Shown one piece after another: positions 11,501-22,514 of a DNA stretch of 64,000 bases. The position numbers and the translations under genes were made by a program. The stretch comes from Viscum album (lineage: Eukaryota; Streptophyta; Magnoliopsida; Santalales; Viscaceae). The notes under the pieces were generated by a model, which was not told the DNA's origin, did no database searches, and worked only from the letters and a program-made list of their open reading frames with translations. Position 1 is the first letter of the stretch; the number at the start of each line of letters is the position of its first letter. Location: the NCBI GenBank assembly GCA_963277665.1, contig OY728125.1, positions 1,718,718,889 through 1,718,782,888 of the forward strand, written 5' to 3'.

Positions 11501-12979
11501 TTACCCCAACTCTCATCAGCAATTCCTTCTTCATAACATTTAGGCTATACCTGTAATAGGAATCATGCTTACTAAAGAGTTCCCATCTTCCTCATCTACA
11601 TTTTCTTCTGAATCATAATTTTCCACTTTTTATCCCCCTCCATCTCTTACCACTTCATTACACAAAACAAGATTCTTTCTACTATTTAATTTCATTTTAT
11701 TCAACATCATTCCTCAGATTCATGTTGAACAATTTTTGATATTATCTCATAGCTTGTTGTTATCATGAAAAAAATCAGCTAATACCACCTTGTTAAAATA
11801 AATATTATCATGAAATGCTTGATTGTTACTGCTTTACCACAATCTATCTTTTCTATACAGACAATTAACACCTGAACTGGGGCATGATACCAATGGATAT
11901 ATATTCAATGCAACTCAGAACCACTAGTTCATCCTTGTATATCCTTTTGGGAAATTTTATCTGGTTTAGATATATAATTCTCCCCCTATTATGTATATAT
12001 CTTCTATTTATAAGGCATATTGTTTAGCCCCATAAACATTATTCTTCTCTTACATCATTTTTTTACATGCAATTGTAGTTTTGAGAAACTTCTCCAGCTC
12101 TCATACATCAATGAGATCATTGTTATGAGAAATAACCACATAACAATGAGCTATCAACAAAATCACTATGCTTGCTGAGTTGAAACTCAGTGCAAGAAAG
12201 ATTAAATAATGTTAATTATAAAATAAAATTCTATTACTCTTAGTTTATCTATTTATTTTTCAACTCTATTTCTTGATATGAATCAATTGAAACTCTTGAG
12301 CATATCAGAATTCCACTCTACATCTTTTGATTCCAATTCCCCTTAGATCGTATCTCCCAAAACCTGAAACACATGAAACATTAGATAACAAAATTTATAT
12401 ACATAGGGAAAGGGTATGATCCATAATCCTAAAGATGAGGATTGTGGCCAATCCTAATGGATAAACCCTTTGATGATTTCTTGCAAGGTATGGTGTTGTT
12501 TCTGTGATTGTTCCAGTTGCCCTATCAACATGAACTGTTTTTGCCACATGACTAAGAATTATTTACCCCCATGTGAAGTTGTCCTTTGATATATATAGGT
12601 TCTTGCGGTTTGAACTTTTTTGAAATTTAGGGTTTAACCCCACCTATACACATTTACTTCTTTGATGCTCCACCGATATGCAAATTATCATGAATTATTC
12701 TTTGTGTAAAAATAATTCCAATGGTCATATACTCTATCTTATTATTCCATTGGACTATTCCTTTTCTTTTTTTCACATCTCAGTATGTGGCATGAAATTT
12801 AAAATTTTCAGGACATTCATTATCCAATTTTCTTTTATAAATTTTCCTATTAAATCCAACATTTCCTGTTGGGTTTGATTCCTCTAATTATTTCACATTA
12901 TTCTTACTCACAACCGGAGTTGATATTCCCTTATTTTCTAGGTCTGTTTGCATTCTCTCCAAGAGATATTTTGTTGTTG
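11501..12979 (-). pseudogene. Copia B integrase region, unrecognisable
   Basis: Position and length are right for the Copia integrase between protease and RT, but I cannot find the HHCC or DDE landmarks in any minus-strand frame. The sequence is AT-rich and full of stops. It may be extremely decayed or partly replaced. Confidence 0.35.
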
Positions 12980-13339
12980 TTACATAGGAGGTGATCGATA
13001 CACCTTCTGTTGATCTCCTTGTGATCTTCTTGAGTCCATATAACTATTATTCAGCTCACTACATTGCATTCTTGTATAGGCTTTTTCATTATACACTGCA
13101 TGGAATTGGGAGCTCCACATAGATTCCTTTAATTTCATTGAATTCTTCTTGCTATAATGTCTTTCCAAACTTCCATGATCAGAACATATGAAATATATTC
13201 CATTAATGGCATTCCACATTTCATCATTTCTACTCTGTGATATTGATGCAACATGAGGTCTTCTTTCCATATTGAGCTCATGGGATTCCTGACATGTACT
13301 CATGGTATGTCCCATTCTTCCATAAAAGAAGCACTTCAT
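12980..13339 (-). pseudogene. Copia B zinc-knuckle and protease segment
   Basis: A 119-codon open piece. Residues 3-16 read CFFYGRMGHTMSTC, a CCHC knuckle in which the second Cys has become Tyr. Residues 52-62 (CSDHGSLERHY) may be a second, decayed knuckle. Near the end, NNSYMDSRRSQGDQQ sits where Copia aspartic proteases have W-x-x-DSG-x-S-R-H-M-T-G-D. The catalytic D-S is kept but the Gly is Arg. The element could not make an active protease from this frame. Confidence 0.6.
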
Positions 13340-14563
13340 GGATAGATTTTTGTGACAGACTCTTACTTAAAACTTCTCATTATGTTTCTTCTTATTCTTA
13401 TATTTAGAAATGTTTCTTTCTTCACAATATGAAATATATTCCAAATCCTCTTAAAAAAGTATGATGTGTTTCCATGAATCCCACAGAAATAAAATATATT
13501 GTCACTACTTTTACATTTCCTCTTAGGTCTGTTTCATGCACCTATAGGTTTTTTTTCATTTCTATAATTTTTCATGACTCTCTTTAGGTCAGGCACGGGA
13601 GGGGATTCATCAAATCCAATACCAATTTTTCGAAACTGTAAGGTCCTTGAGCTGTAAAAATATGTTTTTCGTTATCTTCATAAATTGCATATTTTTTTTC
13701 ATTTATCATCACTTGTTGAAGGATAATCAAATAATAAGTGCAAGGAATCCTTCATTTTATGCTTTCATTTGGTATTTGATTAATCCAATTTTTTCTTCAC
13801 TAACATTATATTTTCTTCCAACCATTGAATCTTAATATCCCTTGATTCAATTTGAGTATTGATTTCTCTCTATATATTCTTCCTTCCACTCATCACATAC
13901 TCTAAATCATGTGTGAGCTTTTCCACCATGTCACATTTCTCCTTTACATTAAATTTTTTATGTGAAATAGAATCATCATATCATGCACTCTACTATTGTA
14001 GTATTTGATTTTCTTAAAGTAGTTAAATTAGTTTTGCTTCCAGATCACCATTTAGGGCTTTTAGGTTCTGAATTTCATCTCAGTTCAAATTCTTTCCCAT
14101 GAAATCTACATTGAGATTCTCTCACCTTTTAGACAACTTTTTCAGTTCTTCAGCTTGAGAATCATTATTCTCCCTCACATCAGTGGCCAGATCAGTAATC
14201 CCTTGATTTAATACTCTTAGCTTATTAACCTCAATATCCATTGCTTGGATCTGAATATCATTTGATTTAATCTCTTCATCCATGTTCTAATCCAATTCAT
14301 TTGTTTCATGGACAACATCCACTTTTTCCATCTAGGAGTTTCTTCATCATCATGAGTTCCAACATCACTTGGAATATCATGTTTTTTCTCATTCCTTATA
14401 CATCATTAAATGAGTAAGTATTTTCACACTATGTTTTTTCCAAATCATTGTCTTATTAATTACTCAATTATTTTAGCTGAATCACACTCTTTCCACAGAA
14501 ACTTCGACTCTAAGTAATATCACCAGACTTCTGCTTCTTCATGGATGTCCTACCCTTTTCCAT
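13340..14563 (-). pseudogene. Copia B gag, with coiled-coil stretch
   Basis: Gag probably begins at the minus-strand ATG at 14563, 78 bp inside the primer site, with the basic start MEKGRTSMKKQKSGDI. Reading stops soon after. Around 14290-14020 the minus strand reads EEIKSNDIQIQAMDIEVNKL..., with regular hydrophobic spacing and charged residues typical of a coiled coil and at least two in-frame stops. This would serve self-assembly of the particle. Other parts are not identifiable. Confidence 0.55.
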
Positions 14564-14640
14564 GGAACACCAAGGTATGATGAAACTAAAACATTAATTG
14601 CACCATGTCAATGAAAACAAATCTAATAAATGAAACCATT

Positions 14641-14652
14641 CCTCTGATACCA
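14641..14652 (-). other. Primer-binding site of Copia B
   Basis: On the minus strand TGGTATCAGAGG follows the 5' LTR end (CTAACA) after three bases (ATT). It is complementary to the initiator tRNA-Met 3' end except at the last base. Confidence 0.8.
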
Positions 14653-14655
14653 AAT

Positions 14656-16383
14656 TGTTAGGTCTACCAGGTCAAATATCTTGAGGGGGTGGCTGAATCA
14701 GGGTATAACAAAATAAAACATTCTCCAGTTCTGATCTTGTTTCATTGTTAGAAAAAAAATCAATTTTCTCTTGCACCCATTGCAATATATGAATAGATAT
14801 GAAATAGTGCACAAGACAAAATGATTTTTACTTGATTTACTCTCACTAGGCTACGTCAAATGATCATACAATGAAAACATGAAATTATTATAAATTAACT
14901 AAGGATCACTCCCAATAATGTGTATAATGTTTGGGCGAGAACTTATATTCCTAAGATCACTGCCTTTGTAATGTTTAGTGTCTACTCAATGAATTCTCAA
15001 GGGCCACTCCCTAAGAATCTTCCTCTGGCTCACTGCCAGTGGAAAGGGTCACCGTCTTCCTTTTCCTTTTCTTACATCTCCAAGAAAGGAATACATACAA
15101 TGTTTATTGACTTGTAGGTCAAACATAGTTTATGGACATGTAGGTCCCTTCATTTTCATGAATTCCTGCATCCTAAACTATAGGTAGATGCTCTATTGAA
15201 GTCCCTTTTCACCCATAGAAAAATTACACTATCCTGAGTACTGCTAGGTACCATAAAATACATTCAAAAACTGAATTTAATCTTTCTCAATATCCCTGGT
15301 GTTTTTCAGGAACCACTTTCTTTGTCCGCATACTATGTACCAGGAAAGCTAAGCGGACCACCTCCTCTGCATACAACTACCTCTTCAGTGAACCTCTATA
15401 GCCTCCGTGTACTGCGGCCTCTGTTCCTCCTCTACGAACTTCCCTCTATCCATGAAATGTTCTCTGTTGGTAGACAATATTCACTTTAGTACATGGGAGC
15501 TCTCCCTCTGTGTACCACATGTAGAACTCTCCCTCTAGAGTACTATAGACTCCTCCTTCGTGTAATGAGAAAAAACCTACTGCAAAACAGACTTCCTCCT
15601 CCTTGTACCATACATACTTTGGAGGTTAAGAGTACATGAAAACACCATGGGGAGAATTACTTCTGCACAAACTACTTTATCTTTCACGGAGTTCCTCCTC
15701 ATGAACCTCCTTCGGGCTTTTCCGAAGTCTCTGATCAAAAAGATCATATAATGATCTTCAATACCCACAGTAATTGGTGGGATTAGAGATTCGTATATAG
15801 GAAAAGATATCCTCAAAAACCACTAATCCAATATTTACAATATCTCTGAATTATACTCTACCTCATATTGATCATTTAGCTGCCAAAAACTTCCACCCAC
15901 ATGCGAACAATTCTTCCTATACAGACTACGTAATGTCTTTGTTCCTATGCGGTCAATATTCTCCACCAACGTCAACTTGTCCACGTACATCACCTCCTTC
16001 CACCATAATTTGTCATCGGTTTCACTAAACACTTTGGTATACCATTCCCACTGCTCCTCATACCATTCTCATTGCTCTGCATACCATTCTCTGGACATGG
16101 TATGTGGCACATGAATCTTGTTATATGGTTTTCATCCTTCCCCAATTTTTTTAATGTTCTTTATTCTCTCACATGAATAAATCCTTTCTTTCCCAACATC
16201 AAACTCCATATTTTGAGACCAAAATATTTGGAAAACACTGAGATGCGATGCCCCCTAAAAACATGTCTTCGAAAAACACCAACCATTCTCTTTAGTAATA
16301 ATATGGCTTTGTCAACAAACACAATCATACCAAAAACATTCCAAGATTACACATCAAATTATTTTTTCCCAAAAACTCTTGTA
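14656..16383 (-). repeat. 5' LTR of Copia B (right copy)
   Basis: About 1728 bp, matching 7833-9552. The left edge is TGTTAGGTC and the right edge TTTCCCAAA, where the other copy has TTTCCCACA. Divergence from the other LTR is substantial, including many small indels, so the insertion is old though younger than Gypsy A. Small open frames inside (14920-15117, 15577-16032, 16213-16503) are chance. Confidence 0.8.
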
Positions 16384-16909
16384 CATATACAAAAAGGTTC
16401 CAGTAATTCATTATTCACAACAAATATTGTTCGAGACCTTGATATTATAGTAGAACCATTGAGTCTACCATTATTCTTGGAGACACCTATGGGGGAGACT
16501 TGATAATCACACACCTTTTTTGATAGTTTGATCTCATGCTTGGGGGGTGATAGTTTTTGTTGGAACCCCTTGGTGGTAGCGTCGAGGCTGCACAATTACA
16601 TTCTCTATATTGATTAGTTATCTTTTTTCAAAGCCCATATTGACTATTTTAGGCGAAGGGTGTAGTGTGTCTATAGTGATGGGAGGAGGTTTTCCATTTT
16701 TTGTGAGAAGGAAACCCCAAAAGAAATAGAGGGGATCATGCATAGGTGGGTGCATTTGATCACTAACGAGTTAGCTAAACTTTTCCTTGGAGAAGATGGT
16801 GTTATGAACATACAATTCCCATAAGTAGTGGAAGACAACAATGAAGCCTTTATATAAGATGTTCCAGGATTATATATCCACCGAGAGATCGAATTATACA
16901 TTGGTTTAC
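16384..16909 (+). pseudogene. Gypsy A protease remnant
   Basis: The plus-strand frame 16390-16500 reads GSSNSLFTTNIVRDLDIIVEPLS, then PLFLETPMGET. This fits the Gypsy aspartic protease segment G-A-T-H-S-F-(x)-F-V-x-L-G-(x)-E-P-L...TP-GE. The catalytic Asp before the Gly is not preserved (Lys in the nearest frame). The fold would continue to about 16620; 16620-16909 is linker sequence with stops. It resumes the element interrupted at 7833. Confidence 0.6.
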
Positions 16910-17850
16910 ACCCTAGGATGACACTGATTTCCACACCAACATATCAGATTGATCCCTCAGTGCTTTTTTAGATGAGGGTGTAGTTGGAGGATTTGTGAAG
17001 GAAGGGATTGGTGAGACCTTGTGTTTCACCCTATGATGCCCTGGTTTTGTTTTCCAAAAATGAAGATGGGAGCTTGTGGTCATGGATGGATTATCAATGG
17101 TTGAACAAGGTGATGGTAAAGGCCATGTATCCACTGCATGGGATCGATGAACTTTTTGATCAGTTGACAATTACATGATGGTTCTCGAGGTATTACCTTC
17201 GATTATGCTATCACCGGCTATGAGTACGAGATGAGGATATATGGATGAAGGCTATCATATTCTTCTATTTTCATTATGAGTACTCTGTAATGCCTTTTAG
17301 TGTGAAATATGCTCCACAGGTGTTCATAAGACATTTATTCGGATCATACAACCACACATAGAGGGGTTCATAGTGGTCTTCATAGATTACATAGTTGTGT
17401 ATATTGAATCTTAGTAGGATCATGCAAGACACCAACAAATGGTTTTGGACATACTCAGAGAGATACATTTTTATTGGATTCTCTCAAATTGCTAGTTTTA
17501 TATTTTTGAGGTCTACATTCTGGGGCTTGTTGTGTCAACAGATGGAGTAGTATTGGACCCATCCAGTGTTGATGTAGTGTTAGCATGAGTCCACCTAGTA
17601 TCGTGAGAGAGGTGAAGAGATTCCTTCAGCTGGAAGGAAAATACGTAAGATATAGACTGTATTTCTGTTGAAATTCGGTGTTGATGAAAACATTGACTGG
17701 AAAGGGGAAGCCTATCCAATTGATGGAGAAGTGCTATCAGGATTTCAACAGTTGAGGCAGAGTTTGATGGGAACCCTAATCATGAGAATTCTAGAGGAGG
17801 GGGTTGAGTACATAGTGTTCTATGGTGCATGAGAGACTTGACATGGTTGT
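16910..17850 (+). pseudogene. Gypsy A reverse transcriptase remnant
   Basis: Read through stops and shifts, the plus strand matches Gypsy RT block by block. It has KGLVRPCVSPYDALVLFSKNEDGS (G-x-I-R-P-S-x-S-P-W...K-K-D-G), YQWLNKV, PLHGIDELFDQL, then a region equivalent to F-x-x-DL-x-SGYHQ. VMPFSVKYAPQVFIRHL follows (PFGLxNAPxxF), and finally the palm/thumb link with WRPTT-like sequence near 17590. The catalytic FVDD position is decayed. The 17854 frame continues into RNase H. Confidence 0.65.
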
Positions 17851-18190
17851 GTTATGATGGATGTTCAATTTTTGATTGCATATGGTTCATTCTATTTAAG
17901 TCCACATGATCATAACTATGAAATCCATGCTCTTGAGTTGGTAGTGTTAGTCGTTGTAGTGAATATGTGGAGACACTTCTTGATGGGTGATCAATTTAAC
18001 ATCCACTCTAATCAAAAGAGTCTCAAGTATATCTTCTTATTGAAGTATCTGAACTAGAGACATTAGATATGGAAATTTTTCCTCCAAGATTATGACATTG
18101 AGATCATCTATACTCATCGGAAAGGTAATGTGATGGGTTATTTCCTTATAAAGAGATCTAGTACGTAGCTGCAGAATGAGGCATCATAGC
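17851..18190 (+). pseudogene. Gypsy A RNase H remnant
   Basis: Frame 17854-18057 reads IAYGSFYLSPHDHNYEIHAL and continues ELVVLVVVVNMWRHFLMGDQ, then HSNQKSLKYIF. It matches the Gypsy RT-linked RNase H segment (AYASRQLKPHE-NYPTHDLELAA...W-HYL-G...DHKSLKYIF). After a stop, DYDIEIIYTHRKGNVM matches DYD-x-x-I-x-YHPGKAN. The DHKS Asp is now Asn-Gln. Confidence 0.75.
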
Positions 18191-18389
18191 GGTTGGCCTT
18201 GTTATAGTTTCCCTGCAAGGATTGAAATGATGGAGCATACATCTAGTTGATGGTTTTCACCCCTCCACCCTTAGAGTGAGTCAAGGAGTCACAACTTGAG
18301 GATGTATACTGTGAGACATTACATTATCATATGTCCCTAGGGTAGGATCATGATAGATATTCACAAGCTGGGAGCATGTAATTATTTTC

Positions 18390-19240
18390 AGAGAATGAAC
18401 ATTTCTTCGAGGAGTGTTGTAGGAGGATGTTCTAAGGGAGTTTCATCTATCCCCATTAGAGGTACATCTTGGAGTGGAAAAAATGTATGAAGACCATTAA
18501 TTTTAGTTGTGGTGGAAAAGGATAAAGAATAAAGTGACTCAGTTAGTTTTTTGATGCCTTACATGCCTATAAATGAAGGATGAGCACCAGGTTCGAGTAT
18601 GTTTAGCTCACCCTCTAGAGATTCCAGAATTGATGTGGGATGGAATATCAATAAACATTGTGATGGGATAAACACATACATCCATGGGCATAATTCCATC
18701 TAGTAGAACATTTCCCGACTCACCAAGTCATCCCAATTCCTAGATATCTAAGTTCATATCTCATTAAAGTTCCTCAGATGACTCAATGTGCATGAGATTT
18801 ATAGCTCCATGGAGTCCCATTCATCATTTTTTTAGATCACAATTCCCATTTCACATCCGGATTGTGGTAGGGATTTTATGAGGCATTTGGGACACATTTA
18901 TTCTAGAGAACAACATTTAATCTCCCGAATGATGGACAAATAGAGAGAACCATTCAGATTATAGAGGAAATGTTATGTACCTTCATGTTTTAATTTGGTT
19001 GTAGTGTGGTGGATTGCCTACCATTGGCTGAGATTTCATACAAAAAAGCTACCATCCACCATTGGTGTGATACCATTTGTGGTTTCTATGGGAAACCATG
19101 TGAGTCACCATGTTACTAAAATGAAATACGTGAGTCAGTACTCTTTGGATCAGAATTGGTGGGAGATATTATAGACAAGTTTCATGTCATACATGAGCGG
19201 ATGAAGGCTAAATAGAGTTAGAAACATTCTTTTGATGATA
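18390..19240 (+). pseudogene. Gypsy A integrase remnant
   Basis: Pieces of the integrase appear in order. EFHLSPLEVHLGVEKMYED is the zinc-domain start (E-x-H-x-S-x-x-x-x-H-x-G-x-x-K-M). CLTCL*MKDEHQV is the second Cys pair. WDGISINIVMG lies near the first catalytic Asp. The region around 18870-18960 is SDRD/F-type. WTNRENHSDYR stands for the Q-T-x-x-Q-x-ER-I motif, and YHPPLV near 19045 is the I-x-M-x-P-F-E-A-L-Y-G region. Multiple stops and shifts rule out function. Confidence 0.55.
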
Positions 19241-19464
19241 GACAGAAAAGATATTTTGTGTATAATGAAGGATACCATGTATTCCTTTGGGTCTCACCAT
19301 GATGAGAGTTATAGAGATTTTCTTTGGTTGGAAAGTTATATCATATGTTCATCAACCCTTTTTAGATACTACATACAGTCAGGGAGGTGGAATACCACCT
19401 ACCCCTGCCACCATAGTCTCACCATGTACATGATATCTTCTACTGGTCACATCTGAGGAGGTAC

Positions 19465-19700
19465 GTGATTTAACCATCACACATCATCGACTGGGGTGAG
19501 ATAGAAATTGATGAAGAAGAGACCATTTTTGATTACCCAGGGGAGATCTAGGATCAGCATGAGAGGATCATCTCTGGCTGAGAGAATACCCAACTTCACG
19601 ACTGTTGGTAGCAAGAGAATCTTATGTAGATAATGTGGGAGATGGAGGGTTTGATTCATGAACAGTCCCCACACCTTTTTATAGACTTTTTTTTTGTTTT
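19465..19700 (+). pseudogene. Gypsy A C-terminal chromodomain-type tail
   Basis: One frame reads HIIDWGEIEIDEEETIFDYP, then the pieces EISG, ENTQLHDCW, IMWEMEGLIHEQ and SPHLFID. This follows the Del/Tekay tail H-V-I-D-x-E-x-x-x-x...PV-I-L-D...L-x-x-K-x-x-x-L-V-K-V-L-W...W-E-x-E...Y-P-x-L-F. Such tails target integration to heterochromatin. It is preceded by integrase and followed by the purine tract, as expected. Confidence 0.55.
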
Positions 19701-19799
19701 TGTAGATTTTAAGCCCTATATTTAGGAGAATGTAATGTATCAAATTTTTCTTTCCATTATATTTAAATATTATATAGAATTAATTTGAGACTAGGTGTT

Positions 19800-19808
19800 A
19801 AGGAGGAA
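19800..19808 (+). other. Polypurine tract of Gypsy A
   Basis: AAGGAGGAA directly precedes the 3' LTR start TGTGATTCTGACGCCC. The upstream AATTTGAGAC is the counterpart of the AATTTCGAGACGAAATT that precedes this tract in Del-type elements. Confidence 0.7.
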
Positions 19809-21060
19809 TGTGATTCTGACGCCCAAGGTTCCCTGAATAAATGTTTTGAATAATTTTATCATTAAATAGCACACACATGAGATGTTACTAAAATATTGGA
19901 ATAACATCTAAATAAGAACCTTTATCATAAATCTGATAGTACAATTGTCTCTAGATTAGTGGATTTAACATAGGCTAGGTTTATCATCGGTCGTCGCGGG
20001 TCGGATGTGGAATCTAATTTTTGGACATTTAAATGAAATAAAAAAAATTATCAATTTATTATATTTCATGTTACTACTATTTGGTGACGTGCTTTACATT
20101 TTTAATTAGTAGCATGGAAGGGACCCAAGGTTAGAATTCATAACACAGGAGGAATCCCTCGAAATATTAGAGATGAGACACCTTGGGGAATACTCTCAAC
20201 GAACGATGACGATAGGTCATATATTGTATCATTATACCAGTGGGTCGGATGATATCGGCGACAATAATAACATGATCATCCTTATTTAATGATTGATCCA
20301 AACCTAGAGGTAGTGAATGTACTTATATTTACTTCTTCTCTTTTATTTGATTCACCGACGATTGTGGGTCAGCCTACAAATAATTTGAACCGTGGTTCAT
20401 TCTTTATTGTAGGATATGTCATTATAGGTTTGATTTATGGTATTATTTCTTTTTTGATCTATTTATATTATTTTTCTAATGCGTTCATATTAAGGCCACA
20501 ATAAAAAACATTTGAGGATTTCTCCTTCAGTTATTTATGTGACTTATTCCCAATTCCTCCTTGAGTGTTCTTCATTCATCCCATGATTATGAACGAATGA
20601 TCATTGTGCATTTGATTCACTATGCAGTGATCTAAAACTATAGATCTAACATCGTGATATCCTTTTGGAGGAGTGAAAGTGGTGGAAATAGACAAATTGA
20701 TGTATTTTTAGAGAGATATTTTTTCAATTATTCTTTGTGTGGATGATCATAATTTCGTTTTAGAGAGAATAAAAGGCCTTAAACCTATAATTTTGATGTC
20801 GTAAGGACGAGGTGAGCATGGATCTAGAGTTACATGGTGAATGGAAAATCAGATCAAGAACCCGAGGATCAACCGATGCGTTATAGGAAGACCAAGGATT
20901 CTGGAAAATCAGGAAGAACACAGAATGCATCTCGGGATATATAGTGTGTGGGACCATTTCAGTTGCAGAAGAGGTTTGGGGGGGGGGAAGAGAAGTGTCA
21001 CACGACGTGTGGGACCTTCCACAGGACTTATCATGTATCTCATAGGATTTACGAACACAG

Positions 21061-21087
21061 GGTGAAGTACACTGCATGTACTCCACC
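21061..21087 (+). other. Hairpin in LTR A (right copy)
   Basis: Arms GGTGAAG and CTCCACC, with inner arms TACA and TGTA around CTGCA. One A-C mismatch in the outer arm; the inner T-G pair of the left copy is a T-A pair here. Confidence 0.5.
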
Positions 21088-22020
21088 ACATAGCATGTCC
21101 CTGACCACATACATGGTCTTCCTTGTGTACTGGTACAGAGGCAGGTTGACACAGGTTGACACCATTTACCGAAACATGGTTGTGGTACATGGGTGGACCC
21201 CAAATATATGGGAATGGTGTGTAATCCTTTCTACATGTCATGTGTACATTTTCCTACATGATATAATCTTCTGACGTGCGCTTTTGTACATGGGGAGTAC
21301 CTAGAATCAAGGGACACAACGTGTGAACCTTCTACACTCTGTAGAAAATTTTCTACATGGAATGATCTCTTTATCCCCCATATCTTTGGTATGTCTCATT
21401 TCCCTTGGTTCCCCCTGTTCTATTGATGGTTAGACGGTATCCTTTCTTATTCAAAGGAGTATGACCCCCTTCAATAGGAATTTCTAGATAGAGTTGGGAG
21501 TGTCCTCCGAGAGACCCAGTGCAATATCCTCTATCAATTATTGTGGATTAGGTATAGTCAGGTTATCAACACAACCAATCATAAAGGATGTGCGCCCTTT
21601 ACATTGCATGTGAATATGGGTGAGTCATGGTATACTCCATAGACATGGTCATGATCCTCATCCATGTATCGTGATCTTCCTCACTCATGGAGTTGGTTCT
21701 ACCAGAACGAGCATATAACTTTCTATATTTAGATATATCAGCCTATCTATCTCATAATGGTTATTGAAGAACATTACTACTTGGACGGATTTCATTAGTG
21801 CTATCAGTCTCATGTGTGAGTTCTCCCGGAAGGGTGCTTCATCGAATATTTGGACTGAATACCTAGTGTGGGTATGCGGTCATTGTGACTTACCTCTTAA
21901 AAAGGTCAAGGATTTGATTAAACCCTTATAGTTTCTTTTTATATATATTTTGTACAAATAATATGTTGGGAAGACTACATTAAATTTTTGTTTTGCGTTG
22001 GTTTTTTCATGGTGTCCTAC

Positions 22021-22038
22021 TGAGTATTGTTATACTCA
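22021..22038. other. Perfect palindrome in LTR A (right copy)
   Basis: TGAGTATTGTTATACTCA, identical to 5821-5838. Confidence 0.7.
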
Positions 22039-22514
22039 ACCCTATACGAGAATTTCCCGCACAAGTCATGTCTTGCAAAGATGAGTGGCCTTTTTGATAT
22101 TTTCAATGGAAAACAATGATTAGGAAGGTATTAGTGAGTTCTAGAGAGGCCGATGAGTTCCAATGTTTTTGTGCAGGAGTCCCAGTACCTATATTGTTTT
22201 CTTACATGTTGGGCTTCAAAGATGGAAGACTCTTACTTTTTGGTGGGCTTGTATTGTGGACCAGTTTATTTTTCCATGCATTAAATTCCATTTTACATTG
22301 TTCATTCTATTTAGTAGTATGCATGAACTTTTTTAGTTGTAGTTTTTACATTTCATCATTTTTCTTCTTGGAGATATGTGCATGTGTACAGTTACGTTAG
22401 CAATGCCACTCGAGTTAGTGACATTCCAACTCTATGCTAATCACCATCCCCTAACCTATTAGAGATAGGTTTGGGGAGTCATAGGATGGGCCCCACTGGG
22501 GGTGATTCATGATA

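Larger units (their letters stand above)
7833..16383 (-). mobile_element. Copia element B, inserted in Gypsy A
   Basis: A complete but decayed minus-strand Copia element. Its 5' LTR is 14656-16383, the primer site 14641-14652, gag starts at 14563, the protease/zinc-knuckle block is 12980-13339, RT-RNase H 10145-11500, the purine tract 9553-9563 and the 3' LTR 7833-9552. The LTRs run TGTGGG... to ...CTAACA on the minus strand (the outer copies carry substitutions). The order gag-PR-(IN)-RT-RH is that of Ty1/Copia. Flanking 5-mers (TATTA left, AACTC right) do not match, so no target duplication survives. It lies between gag and protease of Gypsy A, and so is younger than A. Confidence 0.85.
3606..22514 (+). 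mobile_element. Gypsy (Del/Tekay-type) element A, nested host of Copia B
   Basis: The element has two related ~2.7-kb LTRs (3606-6314 and 19809-22514), a tRNA-Met-type primer site, gag, protease, RT, RNase H, integrase, a chromodomain-type tail and a purine tract, in Gypsy order on the plus strand. It is interrupted at 7833-16383 by a minus-strand Copia element that separates gag from protease. Every coding part is riddled with stops and frameshifts, and the LTRs are heavily diverged, so the insertion is old. No target-site duplication is visible; the flanks are GGCGA on the left and AAGAA on the right. Confidence 0.85.
19809..22514 (+). repeat. 3' LTR of Gypsy A
   Basis: 2706 bp, against 2709 bp for the 5' LTR. 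Start TGTGATTCTGACGCCCAAGG; end CATGATA in place of CATGACA. Shared landmarks include CATCGGTCGTCGCGGGTCGG, GGAAGGGACCCAAGGTTA, the hairpin at 21061, the palindrome at 22021 and TTTAGTAGTATGCAT near 22310. ACGTGTGGGACCTTCC-type motifs recur near 20944, 21005 and 21318. Overlapping open frames on both strands at 20760-21274 arise from a GC-richer patch and are not genes. Confidence 0.85.

Noticed and set aside
14641..14652. tRNA gene suggested by the tRNA-Met-like sequence
   Set aside because: Only the ~12-base complement of a tRNA 3' end is present, next to an LTR. It is a primer-binding site. The same holds at 6318 and 44770.
20760..21274. Four overlapping open frames of 74-147 codons on both strands
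   Set aside because: They lie inside the 3' LTR of Gypsy A in a GC-richer patch, and the equivalent left LTR region has no matching frames.
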